A stretch of 56,750 bases of DNA from an uncultured Bacteroidota bacterium. GTDB lineage: Bacteria; Bacteroidota; Bacteroidia; Bacteroidales; P3. The translations under genes were made by a program, and so were the position numbers. The number at the start of each line of letters is the position of its first letter. Position 1 is the stretch's first letter. Under the pieces are notes generated by a model that was not told the DNA's origin, made no database searches, and saw only the letters and a list, made by a program, of their open reading frames with translations. The stretch spans positions 1-56,750 of the forward strand of contig CACYKY010000007.1 of NCBI GenBank assembly GCA_902775135.1, read 5' to 3'. Below, in pieces: positions 48,643 to 56,073 of the stretch.

Positions 48643-49186
48643 AAGATAGATGTACAAGAGAAGAACGCGAAATATGGTATGTGATAATGAATGTGTAAAT
48701 CTTGAACAATCGATTGCTTGAACTGAGGTAGGTGACCTTGTGGTACCCATATGCAACTTCTCACAACAACCGCGCAAACTATTGCACCATAGGCGCCGTA
48801 TGAGCCTCCTAAAAACAACTGAGACTCTGAGACGGAGACTTCCCCTCCTCCCATACCCCATAACTCCTTGTGCCTCATAGGAGAAAATCCTCTTCTGCAG
48901 CTGTCCATCTCCTCCTCTCAATCACAATCACAGTATCACAAAAAATAAAAAATGGATACCAATCACCCTTTTCCCTCTTCCGCACCCCCCACGGCGAGGT
49001 CAAGGAAACCAAGGAATGTGTCATATTTCAGTTCCGGTTCCCTAAGCATTTCGGCAAAATCCTCATAGTGAGTATGCTACGCAATGAGCTCCTCTCCGTC
49101 CTCTCCTTCCTCAAGTCCTACCGCAATCTCTATAAGCCTCATAGAATGAAGCATTTATCCACCATCTAATCAAACCCTATGCGTGA

Positions 49187-49324
49187 CAGTTCCAGTTGTT
49201 CCAATTAAAAAATGAGTGACACAATCCCCTTCTTATAATATATAACTAATTAATAATTAATAATATAAGTATAGAATAGGGGAATTGGTACCCCTCAAAA
49301 AAACAACTGGAACAACTGGAACTG
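49187..49324 (+). repeat. Iteron-armed element A
   Basis: Arms CAGTTCCAGTTGTTCCA (49187-49203) and TGGAACAACTGGAACTG (49308-49324) are perfect 17-bp inverted repeats made of 9-base units. They enclose an AT-rich core (TAACTAATTAATAATTAATA). Core and outer flanks match element B; the arms do not. Confidence 0.85.
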
Positions 49325-49769
49325 GAACGGAAAGCCAATATTTTTACAATCATTTTCTCATCTAAAAAGCAACAAATCAATGAAATACGTCATCAGCAAA
49401 ACCCCGGCACCCAAGATGCCAACACTCGGAAAAGGGACATAAAGCATCCATAATCTCCTCTAAAAGGCCCCAAAACGGCGTTTTCACCCCTCGTTCCGAT
49501 GCTTTTACCCCTCCCGCGAGCACATAATAGCGGTTCTGACTTTCATGCCCCCTACCCCTCCAGGAAGGAACCTTGTGGCCAAAATGAACACCATTGCTGC
49601 AATAAGTTGCATATTTGACGAATTAGAAAAGACCAGTACAAAGCCCCGCTCGACTATTTCAAAATCAAATATTAGGCATCCGAACCCATTTCACCTTCCG
49701 CAATTCCTACTCCCAAAACTACATAAGCTTCATAGAATGAATAATTTGTTAACGTTAACCATACAAAAA

Positions 49770-49920
49770 CCATGACAATATGACAGTATGACAATTAAAA
49801 AATGAATGACACAATCTCCTTCTTATATTATATAACTAATTAATATATAGATATATAGATAAGAAATTAAAACAAGTATACCCCTCAAAAAACAACTGTC
49901 ATATTGTCATACTGTCATGG
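49770..49920 (+). repeat. Iteron-armed element B
   Basis: The left arm (49770-49793) is three 8-base ATGACAAT/ATGACAGT units. The right arm (49897-49920) is three ACTGTCAT/ATTGTCAT units, complementary at 22 of 24 positions. The core AATTAAAAAATGAATGACAC and the right flank TACCCCTCAAAAAACAACTG match element A. Confidence 0.85.
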
Positions 49921-50201
49921 ATTCATCAATCAAATTCCCCTAAAAGGCAAATAATCAACATAATACAAATCCACTACCCCTCGACGTCCCCATGAAAACC
50001 ATAAAAAACCATCCTTTTTCCCTCTAAAAAGCCACCAAAAACCCTCCAAAAACGCTCCTCAAACCCCTCTTTCAGCCACCAAACATCCCTTTTCACGCTC
50101 AAACCCTCTTCGCAAAAATCATCTCCCCGACCCCGTTTCACACCCCTTACCCCATCAAAACAACCGCCCGAATACCCCAAATCCGATACGAGTAGCCTTT
50201 T

Positions 50202-50312
50202 ATCGGCCCTAGTAGCCCTATTGCCCCTATTGCCCCTATTGGCCTTACTGCCCTTATTGGCCCTATTGCCCTTAATGACCTTAGTGCCCTTAATGCCCTT
50301 ATTGCCCCTATC
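50202..50312. repeat. Nine-base minisatellite
   Basis: About twelve degenerate copies of CTATTGCCC / TTATTGGCC. On the minus strand they read as Gly-Asn-Lys/Arg triplets resembling collagen, but the frame has no credible start, signal or partner, so no gene is called. Confidence 0.8.
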
Positions 50313-50370
50313 AGCACATAATTTGCAGCACCATATCCACCCCAAATCCTGCCCGATGTGTCACAAATCG

Positions 50371-50412
50371 TCTACAATCGCATACAATCGCACGCAATCG
50401 CACACAATAGCA
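50371..50412. repeat. Ten-base tandem array
   Basis: Four units of the form TACAATCGCA (TCTACAATCG, CATACAATCG, CACGCAATCG, CACACAATAG), one per helical turn. Confidence 0.75.
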
Positions 50413-50518
50413 TACCCCATACCAAAAAACATCGTATCTTTGCATCAGTTTCATGACAACCAAGAGCCCTTTGACACCCCTGAGCCCCCATTCAAATAAA
50501 CCCTATTAAGTCCATATC

Positions 50519-50606
50519 CTGCCTGGCTCCGAATGAACAAAACTGCCGGTGGCCGTTTTGTAGGCCTGCGACGTCAGTACGGCATCGCGCAGAGGGCAGG
50601 AGCAAA
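50519..50606 (+). repeat. CTGCCTG/GCCTGCGAC element, member 3
   Basis: It begins CTGCCTGGCTCC, contains GGCCTGCGAC, ends GGAGCAAACT. A hairpin insert, ACAAAAC.GCC-GGT-GGC.GTTTTGT (about 50537-50561), distinguishes it from members 1, 2 and 4. It leads directly into an array of TCCGAGTCAAG units (50607-50656). Confidence 0.8.
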
Positions 50607-50656
50607 CTCCGAGTCAAGTCCGTATCAACTCCGACTCAAGTCCGAGTCAAGTCCGA
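50607..50656. repeat. TCCGAGTCAAG tandem array
   Basis: Four to five units of 10-12 bases (CCGAGTCAAGT, CCGTATCAACT, CCGACTCAAGT, CCGAGTCAAGT). Confidence 0.75.
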
Positions 50657-50767
50657 CCCCCGCCTGTCACCAAAAAGACCCAACGCCCACCTAACGCCCA
50701 CCTAAAGCCCACCATACGACCACCCCAAACAAAAAACTATTAACTATTATCTATTATCTATCTATTA

Positions 50768-50840
50768 ACTATTATCTATTATCTATTCTGCCTGACCTTC
50801 GGTCACGGCCTGCGACCGAAGTGGAGCAAACTATTAACTA
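50768..50840 (+). repeat. CTGCCTG/GCCTGCGAC element, member 4, in a 73-bp identical block
   Basis: The block from ACTATTATCTATTATCTATT through the hairpin CTTCGGTC / GACCGAAG to AGCAAACTATTAACTA is identical to 38168-38239, 12.6 kb away. Confidence 0.9.
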
Positions 50841-50889
50841 ATTCACCTAGATTTACCAGATTTCGCGAGCGCAGCGAGCAGGAGACCTA

Positions 50890-51921
50890 TCAGCGCTGGA
50901 ACCTGCTCGTCCCCCTATACCCCTCACCCTCGAGCTGCAACAGATACACCCCCTTCCCCAGCTCCGCTACGGGTATCTCTCCTCGGGAAGAGCCTCCGGC
51001 CACACGCTGCCCCATCACATTGTAGATGGCATACGCCACCTCCTCGCAGGGAAGGTCCTTCAGGTAGAGGACCTCGGTGGCCGGGTTGGGATACACCTCG
51101 ACCTCCGGCAGGCGGGCGGGCTCGCCGACGGCCAGCGGGGCCGACGGGATGAGGTTCAGGATGATGCCCTCCACCTTGCTCCACCCGTAGGAGAAGCCGC
51201 CGGCGTCGGGGAGATGGTACCAGTTGTCGCGGTAGCCGCCCCAGCCGAAGTTGAGGTGGAACCTCCCGTCGCTCTCGCGGTAGCCGTCGACCACGACATT
51301 GTGCCCCGAGGTGCCGGCAGGATTCTCGACGGCCAGGTGGACGGGATACCCCGCCTGCAGGTTGGCGACCATCAGGGCATGTGCCGCCGAGTCGAGCTCC
51401 CTCAGCAGCATGCAGTCGTCGAAGCCAAACCGCAGATAGGCCTCATAGGCCTGATCTACAGAGAACGTGCCCGACCCATAGGAGTCCGATGCGGAATACA
51501 CCTGCTTGCAGGCAACGCCGCAGGCGAACACCAGCGCTCCCGCCAGCGACTCCGTGAGCTCTTCGCCGCGCCGGAAACGGGCGTCGACGGAATCCAGCAT
51601 CTCGTTCAGCTCCGGGAACGAGGGGAAGTCATACTCCTCCCAGTCGTCGTCGATATGGAACTGCCGTCCGAAATAATTCCCCGTGAAGTAGTCGTCGCCA
51701 TCGTCGAGACGCGTCCCCTGGGTGGTGCGCAGATGGTTGAGAATCTGACCCATAACAACGGCGGGACACCCGGCATAGCTGTGGTCGTAGTTCTCCAGCG
51801 GATCTGCCGGACAATGCTGGTTGTAAGGATACTCCTGCGTCCAGCAAGTGGTGAGGAGTGGCTGTTGCGCCCAACCCGCGAAGGCGCAAAAGACAAAGAG
51901 CAGCGTGAACAATTCCTTCAT
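50890..51921 (-). CDS. C10 (streptopain-like) cysteine protease with T9SS sorting domain
   Basis: 343 residues. Signal peptide MKELFTLLFVFCAFAGWAQ. The catalytic domain (about 20-255) has the active-site Cys in YAGCPAVVMGQIL, His in SGHNVVVDGY and the Asn/Trp region LNFGWGGYRDNWY. The C-terminal 75 residues (VEVYPNPATEVLYL, IYNVMGQRV, GVYLLQLEGEG) form a type A T9SS sorting domain. No long propeptide is seen, unlike SpeB or PrtT. It is probably a secreted or surface protease. The 3' end abuts a repeat spacer. Confidence 0.88.
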   Translation of the reverse strand: MKELFTLLFVFCAFAGWAQQPLLTTCWTQEYPYNQHCPADPLENYDHSYAGCPAVVMGQILNHLRTTQGTRLDDGDDYFTGNYFGRQFHIDDDWEEYDFPSFPELNEMLDSVDARFRRGEELTESLAGALVFACGVACKQVYSASDSYGSGTFSVDQAYEAYLRFGFDDCMLLRELDSAAHALMVANLQAGYPVHLAVENPAGTSGHNVVVDGYRESDGRFHLNFGWGGYRDNWYHLPDAGGFSYGWSKVEGIILNLIPSAPLAVGEPARLPEVEVYPNPATEVLYLKDLPCEEVAYAIYNVMGQRVAGGSSRGEIPVAELGKGVYLLQLEGEGYRGTSRFQR

Positions 51922-51993
51922 GTGTAACGTCTAATTTTGCGCTGCAAAAATACACATTTTTTTGATTTCTGATTTCTAAATGCTATTTTTTAA

Positions 51994-52043
51994 GTATTTG
52001 TCCTCTCACTCCCTTTCACTCCCTTTCACTCCCTCCCCAAAAA
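51994..52043 (+). repeat. CACTCCC dispersed element, copy 4
   Basis: Begins GTATTTGTCC and has one 10-base unit fewer than the consensus; ends CTCCCC plus an A run. Confidence 0.85.
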
Positions 52044-52107
52044 CCATTCACAATTCACCATTCACCATTCACTTAAAACTCAAAACTCATCACCAATCCC
52101 AAATAAC

Positions 52108-52167
52108 GCATTTGTCCTCTCACTCCCTCTCACTTCCTTTCACTCCCTTTCACTCCCTCCCAAAAAA
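52108..52167 (+). repeat. CACTCCC dispersed element, copy 5
   Basis: Complete copy, preceded by the same TAAAACTCAAAACTCATCAC tract as the copy at 37947. Confidence 0.9.
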
Positions 52168-52252
52168 CCATTCACAATTCACTATTCACTAAAAATCTCC
52201 TCCAAAACCAGATTTTTTTCGTATCTTTGCAGTTTGATTTTATTACTAATAT

Positions 52253-52612
52253 ATGGCTAATAAAAACATAGACAATCTGATAGTGATCGGCGACCGCGTG
52301 CTCATTGAGCCCTCCGTCCCCACCAAGAAGACCAAAGGGGGCCTGCTGCTCCCCGCCGGCTACCAGGAGAAGGAAGAGGTGCAGACAGGCTATATCCTCA
52401 AATGCGGCCCCGGCTATCCCCTACCCTCCAACGACGACGGCGAGGCATGGAACCCCTCCGACAAGGAACCCCGCTACCTCCCCCTGCAGGTGAAGCCCGG
52501 CGATATGGCCATCTTCCTCCTCAAAAACGCCGTGGAGCTCAAATACGATGGCCAGAAATATTTCGTCGTCCCCCAGCAGGCCATCCTCATGGTGGAACGC
52601 GAGGAGTTTTAA
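52253..52612 (+). CDS. GroES/Cpn10-like protein, divergent
   Basis: 119 residues. The N-terminal VIGDRVLIEPSVPTKKTKGGLLLPA matches the Cpn10 fold (GDRVLI and the mobile-loop GGLLLP). It then has VQTGYILKCGPG and VKPGDMAIF, but an insertion of about 20 residues (PLPSNDDGEAWNPSDKEPRY) interrupts the barrel. It is longer than GroES (about 95 aa) and no groEL is adjacent. It may be a specialised co-chaperone or an unrelated Cpn10-fold protein. alaS starts 33 bases after its stop. Confidence 0.8.
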   Translation: MANKNIDNLIVIGDRVLIEPSVPTKKTKGGLLLPAGYQEKEEVQTGYILKCGPGYPLPSNDDGEAWNPSDKEPRYLPLQVKPGDMAIFLLKNAVELKYDGQKYFVVPQQAILMVEREEF

Positions 52613-52645
52613 CCCACATCTACGAATCAAGAATAAATACACGAT

Positions 52646-55243
52646 ATGACCAGTAACGAAATACGCAAAGCCTTTCTAGACTTTTTCGAGAGCAAGCAAC
52701 ACCATGTGGTGCCCAGCGCCCCCATGGTCATCAAGAACGACCCCACCCTGATGTTCACCAACGCCGGCATGAACCAGTTCAAGGACATCTTCCTCGGCAA
52801 CCAGCAGCGCCAGTGGCCCCGCGCCACCGACAGCCAGAAGTGCCTCCGCGTCAGCGGCAAGCACAACGACCTCGAAGAGGTGGGTCACGACACCTACCAC
52901 CACACCATGTTCGAGATGCTCGGCAACTGGAGCTTCGGCGACTACTTCAAGAAGGAGGCCATCGCCTACGCCTGGGAGTTCCTCACCGAGGTGATGAAGA
53001 TCGACAAGAGCTGGCTCTACGTCACCGTCTTCGGCGGCGACGAGAAGGAAGGCCTCTCCATGGACACCGAGGCCTACGACTTCTGGAAGGCCCACATCAG
53101 CGAGGACCGCATTCTGCGCGGCTCCAAGAAGGACAACTTCTGGGAGATGGGCGACCAAGGTCCCTGCGGCCCCTGCTCCGAGATCCACGTCGACATCCGC
53201 TCCGACGAGGAGAAGGCCAAAATCGCCGGCAAGGAGCTCGTCAACAAGGACAACCCCCAGGTCATCGAGATATGGAACCTCGTCTTCATGCAGTATAACC
53301 GCAAGGCCGACGGTAGCCTGGAGCCCCTGGCAGCCAAGCACATCGACACCGGCATGGGCTTCGAGCGCCTCTGCATGGTGATGCAGGGCAAACGCTCCAA
53401 CTACGACACCGACGTCTTCCAGCCCCTCATCCAGGAACTCGCCGCCAAGAGCGGCAAGGTCTACGGTCAGCACGAGGATGCCGACATCGCCATGCGCGTC
53501 TGCGCCGACCACCTGCGCGCCGTCAGCTTCAGCATCGCCGACGGCCAGCTGCCCAGCAACGTCAAGGCCGGCTACGTCATCCGCCGCATCCTCCGTCGCG
53601 CCGTGCGCTACGGCTATACCTTCCTCGGCTTCACCGAGCCGTTCCTCAACACCCTCGTCCCCACCCTCGTGGGTCAGATGGGACACCAGTTCCCCGAGCT
53701 GGCCAAGCAGCAGGACCTCATCCAGCGCATCATCCTCGAGGAGGAGCAGGCCTTCCTGCGCACCCTCGCAGGCGGCATCAAGCGCTTCAACGACTACCTG
53801 TCCAACGCCTCCGCCGCCACCAAGACCATCGACGGCGCCTTCGCCTTCGAGCTCTTCGACACCTACGGCTTCCCCATCGACCTCACACAGCTCATGGCTA
53901 CCGAGAAGGGCTGGACGGTCGACATGGAGGGCTTCCAGAAGGGTCTCGCCGAGCAGAAAGAGCGCAGCCGCGGCGCCGCCAAGGTGGAGAACGACGACTG
54001 GCAGGAGCTGGCAGCCGGCGAGCAGGAGTTCATCGGCTACGACACCCTCGAGGCCGACGTCAAGATCCTCCGCTACCGCCACGTGAAAGCCAAAGACAAG
54101 GAGTTCTTCCAGCTGGTGTTCGACCGCACCCCCTTCTACGGCGAGAGCGGCGGCCAGGCAGGCGACACGGGAGAGATTAAAACGGAAAGTGGAAAGTGGA
54201 AAGTGATTAACACCAAGAAGGAGAACGGGTTGACAGTGCACATCGTGGAGCAATTGCCCGAAGACCTTTCGGCCACCTTCCACGCCGTCGTCGACGCCGA
54301 CAAGCGTCAGGCCACCGCCTGCAACCACAGCGCCACCCACCTCATGCACCACGCCCTGCGCCAGGTCCTTGGCGAACACGTGGAGCAGAAAGGCTCCAGC
54401 GTCGACCCCGACCGTCTGCGTTTCGACTTCAGCCACTTCGCCAAGATGAGCCACGAGGAGATCCGCGACGTCGAGCGTCGTGTCAACGAGATGATACGCC
54501 AATGCCTGCCCCTCGAGGAGCACCGCCAGATGCCCATCGCCGAAGCCCAGAAGCTGGGCGCTATGGCCCTCTTCGGCGAGAAATACGGCGACAAGGTGCG
54601 CGTGGTGAAATACGGCCCCAGCGTGGAGTTCTGCGGCGGCACCCACGTGCAGAACACAGGTATGATAGGCTCCTTCCGCATCGTCAGCGAAGGTGCCGTC
54701 GCCGCCGGCATGCGCCGCATCGAGGCCGTTACGGCCCGTGCCGCCACCGACTTCGCCGACCGCCAGCAGGAGCAGCTCGCTGCCCTCGCCGACCTCTTCA
54801 AGGGCACCAAGGACCTCACCGCCTCCATCGCCAAGCTGCAGGAGGACAACGCCGCCCTCAAGGCCGAGGTGGAAGCCCTCAAGAAGGAAAAGGCCGCAGG
54901 CGTGGCACGCGACATCGCCGCCAAACTCGACACCAACCCCGTCCTCATCCAGCGCATGGACAGCGACGTCAACGCCCTCAAGGACGCCGTCATGGCCCTG
55001 CGCGGCGAGCGCCCCGATATGGCTGTGGTCCTCGGCAGCGTCTCCGCCGGCAAACCCTCGCTCCTCATCGTCCTGGGTCAGCAGCGCGTCGACGCCGGCC
55101 TCAACGCCGGCCAGATGGTGCGCACCCTCGGCAAGGAAATCCAGGGCGGCGGCGGCGGACAGCCCCACTTCGCCACAGCAGGCGGCAAGAACCCCGACGG
55201 CATCGACAAAGCCCTAGCCATCGCCAAAGAGCTGATTGGCTGA
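52646..55243 (+). CDS. alaS: Alanyl-tRNA synthetase
   Basis: 865 residues. The class II catalytic domain (about 1-240) has MFTNAGMNQFKD and GDQGPCGPCSEIHVD. The tRNA-recognition helices follow. The editing domain (about 550-690) has HSATHLMHHALR and the CGGTHV zinc/editing motif. A coiled coil precedes the C-terminal DHHA1-like domain (GGGGGQPHFATAGGKN). Residues about 513-524 (IKTESGKWKVIN) are coded by an A-rich GGAAAGT repeat unlike its GC-rich surroundings. Confidence 0.97.
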   Translation: MTSNEIRKAFLDFFESKQHHVVPSAPMVIKNDPTLMFTNAGMNQFKDIFLGNQQRQWPRATDSQKCLRVSGKHNDLEEVGHDTYHHTMFEMLGNWSFGDYFKKEAIAYAWEFLTEVMKIDKSWLYVTVFGGDEKEGLSMDTEAYDFWKAHISEDRILRGSKKDNFWEMGDQGPCGPCSEIHVDIRSDEEKAKIAGKELVNKDNPQVIEIWNLVFMQYNRKADGSLEPLAAKHIDTGMGFERLCMVMQGKRSNYDTDVFQPLIQELAAKSGKVYGQHEDADIAMRVCADHLRAVSFSIADGQLPSNVKAGYVIRRILRRAVRYGYTFLGFTEPFLNTLVPTLVGQMGHQFPELAKQQDLIQRIILEEEQAFLRTLAGGIKRFNDYLSNASAATKTIDGAFAFELFDTYGFPIDLTQLMATEKGWTVDMEGFQKGLAEQKERSRGAAKVENDDWQELAAGEQEFIGYDTLEADVKILRYRHVKAKDKEFFQLVFDRTPFYGESGGQAGDTGEIKTESGKWKVINTKKENGLTVHIVEQLPEDLSATFHAVVDADKRQATACNHSATHLMHHALRQVLGEHVEQKGSSVDPDRLRFDFSHFAKMSHEEIRDVERRVNEMIRQCLPLEEHRQMPIAEAQKLGAMALFGEKYGDKVRVVKYGPSVEFCGGTHVQNTGMIGSFRIVSEGAVAAGMRRIEAVTARAATDFADRQQEQLAALADLFKGTKDLTASIAKLQEDNAALKAEVEALKKEKAAGVARDIAAKLDTNPVLIQRMDSDVNALKDAVMALRGERPDMAVVLGSVSAGKPSLLIVLGQQRVDAGLNAGQMVRTLGKEIQGGGGGQPHFATAGGKNPDGIDKALAIAKELIG

Positions 55244-55269
55244 CACTTCCAAAAAGAACGATAATCACC

Positions 55270-55307
55270 AAAGACAACAGGTCGCCAGCGGCCCGTTGTC
55301 TTTTTTT
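55270..55307 (+). terminator. Terminator of alaS
   Basis: AAAGACAAC (55270-55278) and GTTGTCTTT (55295-55303) form a 9-bp stem, extended by inner GG/CC and CGC/GCG pairs, followed by further T. Confidence 0.85.
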
Positions 55308-55317
55308 CATGGATTAT

Positions 55318-55348
55318 TTGTCCATATCGATTTTATTTCGTACCTTTG
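55318..55348 (+). promoter_or_regulatory. Promoter of the 81-aa gene
   Basis: TTG (55318-55320), 20 bases and TACCTTTG (55341-55348), about 44 bases before the ATG. Confidence 0.65.
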
Positions 55349-55391
55349 CACTCGGAAAATATTATTTTATTAACCAATAACATTTTACAAC

Positions 55392-55637
55392 ATGGATTTA
55401 CAGAGTATCACCACATTGATGCTGTCCAACGACTACAAGGACCGCATGAAAGCTGAGTATTATCACCTGCAGAACCGCAAGGAGAACCTCGAAGCCGTCG
55501 TCAAACTGTGGGATGCCGGCAAGCTGCCCTTCACCCCCGACTGCCCCCGCAGCATCTACGACCTCCAGCTCCGCGCCATGAACGACTATATGGCCGTCCT
55601 CGAGGCTCGCGCCAAAATCGAGAAGATCGTCCTCTGA
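55392..55637 (+). CDS. Small conserved protein, possibly of the phage crAss001_48-related family
   Basis: 81 residues, soluble and helical. The order is an ERM/RMKAEYYHLQNRKENLEAVV helix, a CP-containing hinge (LPFTPDCPRSIYDLQL) and a second helix (MNDYMAVLEARAKIEKIVL). This pattern recalls short proteins of Bacteroidota phages related to crAss001_48; I rely on memory of the family, so confidence is low. It has its own promoter and precedes a lipoprotein gene by 41 bases. No other phage genes are near. Confidence 0.65.
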   Translation: MDLQSITTLMLSNDYKDRMKAEYYHLQNRKENLEAVVKLWDAGKLPFTPDCPRSIYDLQLRAMNDYMAVLEARAKIEKIVL

Positions 55638-55678
55638 CGAATCCAATATCCACTAAACACACACAAAATCCCACTCCC

Positions 55679-56071
55679 GTGAAAAAGGTAATCCATACCC
55701 TGATGGCCCTTCTTGTGGTCGCCACGATGACCCTCGCCGGCTGCGGCTCCAAAGCCCCCGCCGACAACCCCAGGGCCGCCGTCGAGCAATTCCTCAACAC
55801 CATCGTCAAAGGCGACATTGAGGCCGCCCTCGGCATGGTACAGGGTGCCGACGAGGCCACCGAGGAAGAGAAATCTTTCGTCGTGAACCTCTACCAAACC
55901 GCCCTCGACGAACTGGGCGGCGTCACGTCGTACGAAATCATCGACGAGAAGCTCGCCGACGACGGCGTGAATGCCAAGATGAAGGTGAAATACGTCTACG
56001 GCAACGGCGAGGAAAGAACCTCCGTAGAGCACGTCGTCAAGACCGAAAAGGGCTGGGCTGTTCAACTATAA
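55679..56071 (+). CDS. DUF4878-like lipoprotein, GTG start
   Basis: 130 residues from GTG 55679; no ATG gives a signal peptide. Lipobox ATMTLAGC (Cys22). The mature domain has the pattern PRAAVEQFLNTIVKGDIEAALGMV...KYVYGNGEERTSVEHVVKTEKGWAVQL, a cystatin/NTF2-like alpha+beta fold seen in DUF4878 proteins. Function unknown. The tgt ATG begins three bases after its stop (TAACA-ATG). Confidence 0.75.
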   Translation: MKKVIHTLMALLVVATMTLAGCGSKAPADNPRAAVEQFLNTIVKGDIEAALGMVQGADEATEEEKSFVVNLYQTALDELGGVTSYEIIDEKLADDGVNAKMKVKYVYGNGEERTSVEHVVKTEKGWAVQL

Positions 56072-56073
56072 CA

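Larger units (their letters stand above)
48643..50889. other. Gene-poor 2.2-kb stretch with repeats and possible gene remnants
   Basis: No intact gene is convincing. A short frame at about 48953-49169 includes SPFSLFRTPHGEVKETKEC, which may be a remnant of a VirE/BT4734-like N-terminus (from memory of the family; low confidence). Two iteron-flanked elements (49125-49400, 49700-49970), a 9-base minisatellite (50202-50312), a 10-base array (50371-50412), two GCCTGCGAC elements and CTATTATCTATT runs fill the rest. A TATCTTTG box at 50435-50442 has no gene after it. Confidence 0.6.
51922..52252. other. Divergent spacer with two CACTCCC elements
   Basis: It holds CACTCCC copies 4 (51994-52043) and 5 (52108-52167) with ATTCACAATTCAC tracts between. 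A TATTTTTG box on the minus strand (51952-51945) probably serves the C10 protease, and TATCTTTG at 52222-52229 the GroES-like gene. No gene is seen. Confidence 0.7.

Noticed and set aside
48475..48921. 148-residue minus-strand frame downstream of abiH
   Set aside because: It overlaps the 3' end of abiH and has no recognisable domain or start signal.
49545..49775. 76-residue frame in the repeat field
   Set aside because: Its C-terminus is repeat-derived; Pro/Thr/Lys-rich composition and no promoter or family.
49974..50345. Collagen-like protein on the minus strand
   Set aside because: The Gly-x-x pattern comes from a degenerate 9-base satellite; the rest of the frame shows no domain, signal or promoter.
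52676..55168. 830-residue minus-strand reading frame opposite alaS
   Set aside because: Antisense shadow with Leu/Val/Gly/Asp bias; alaS motifs are intact on the plus strand.
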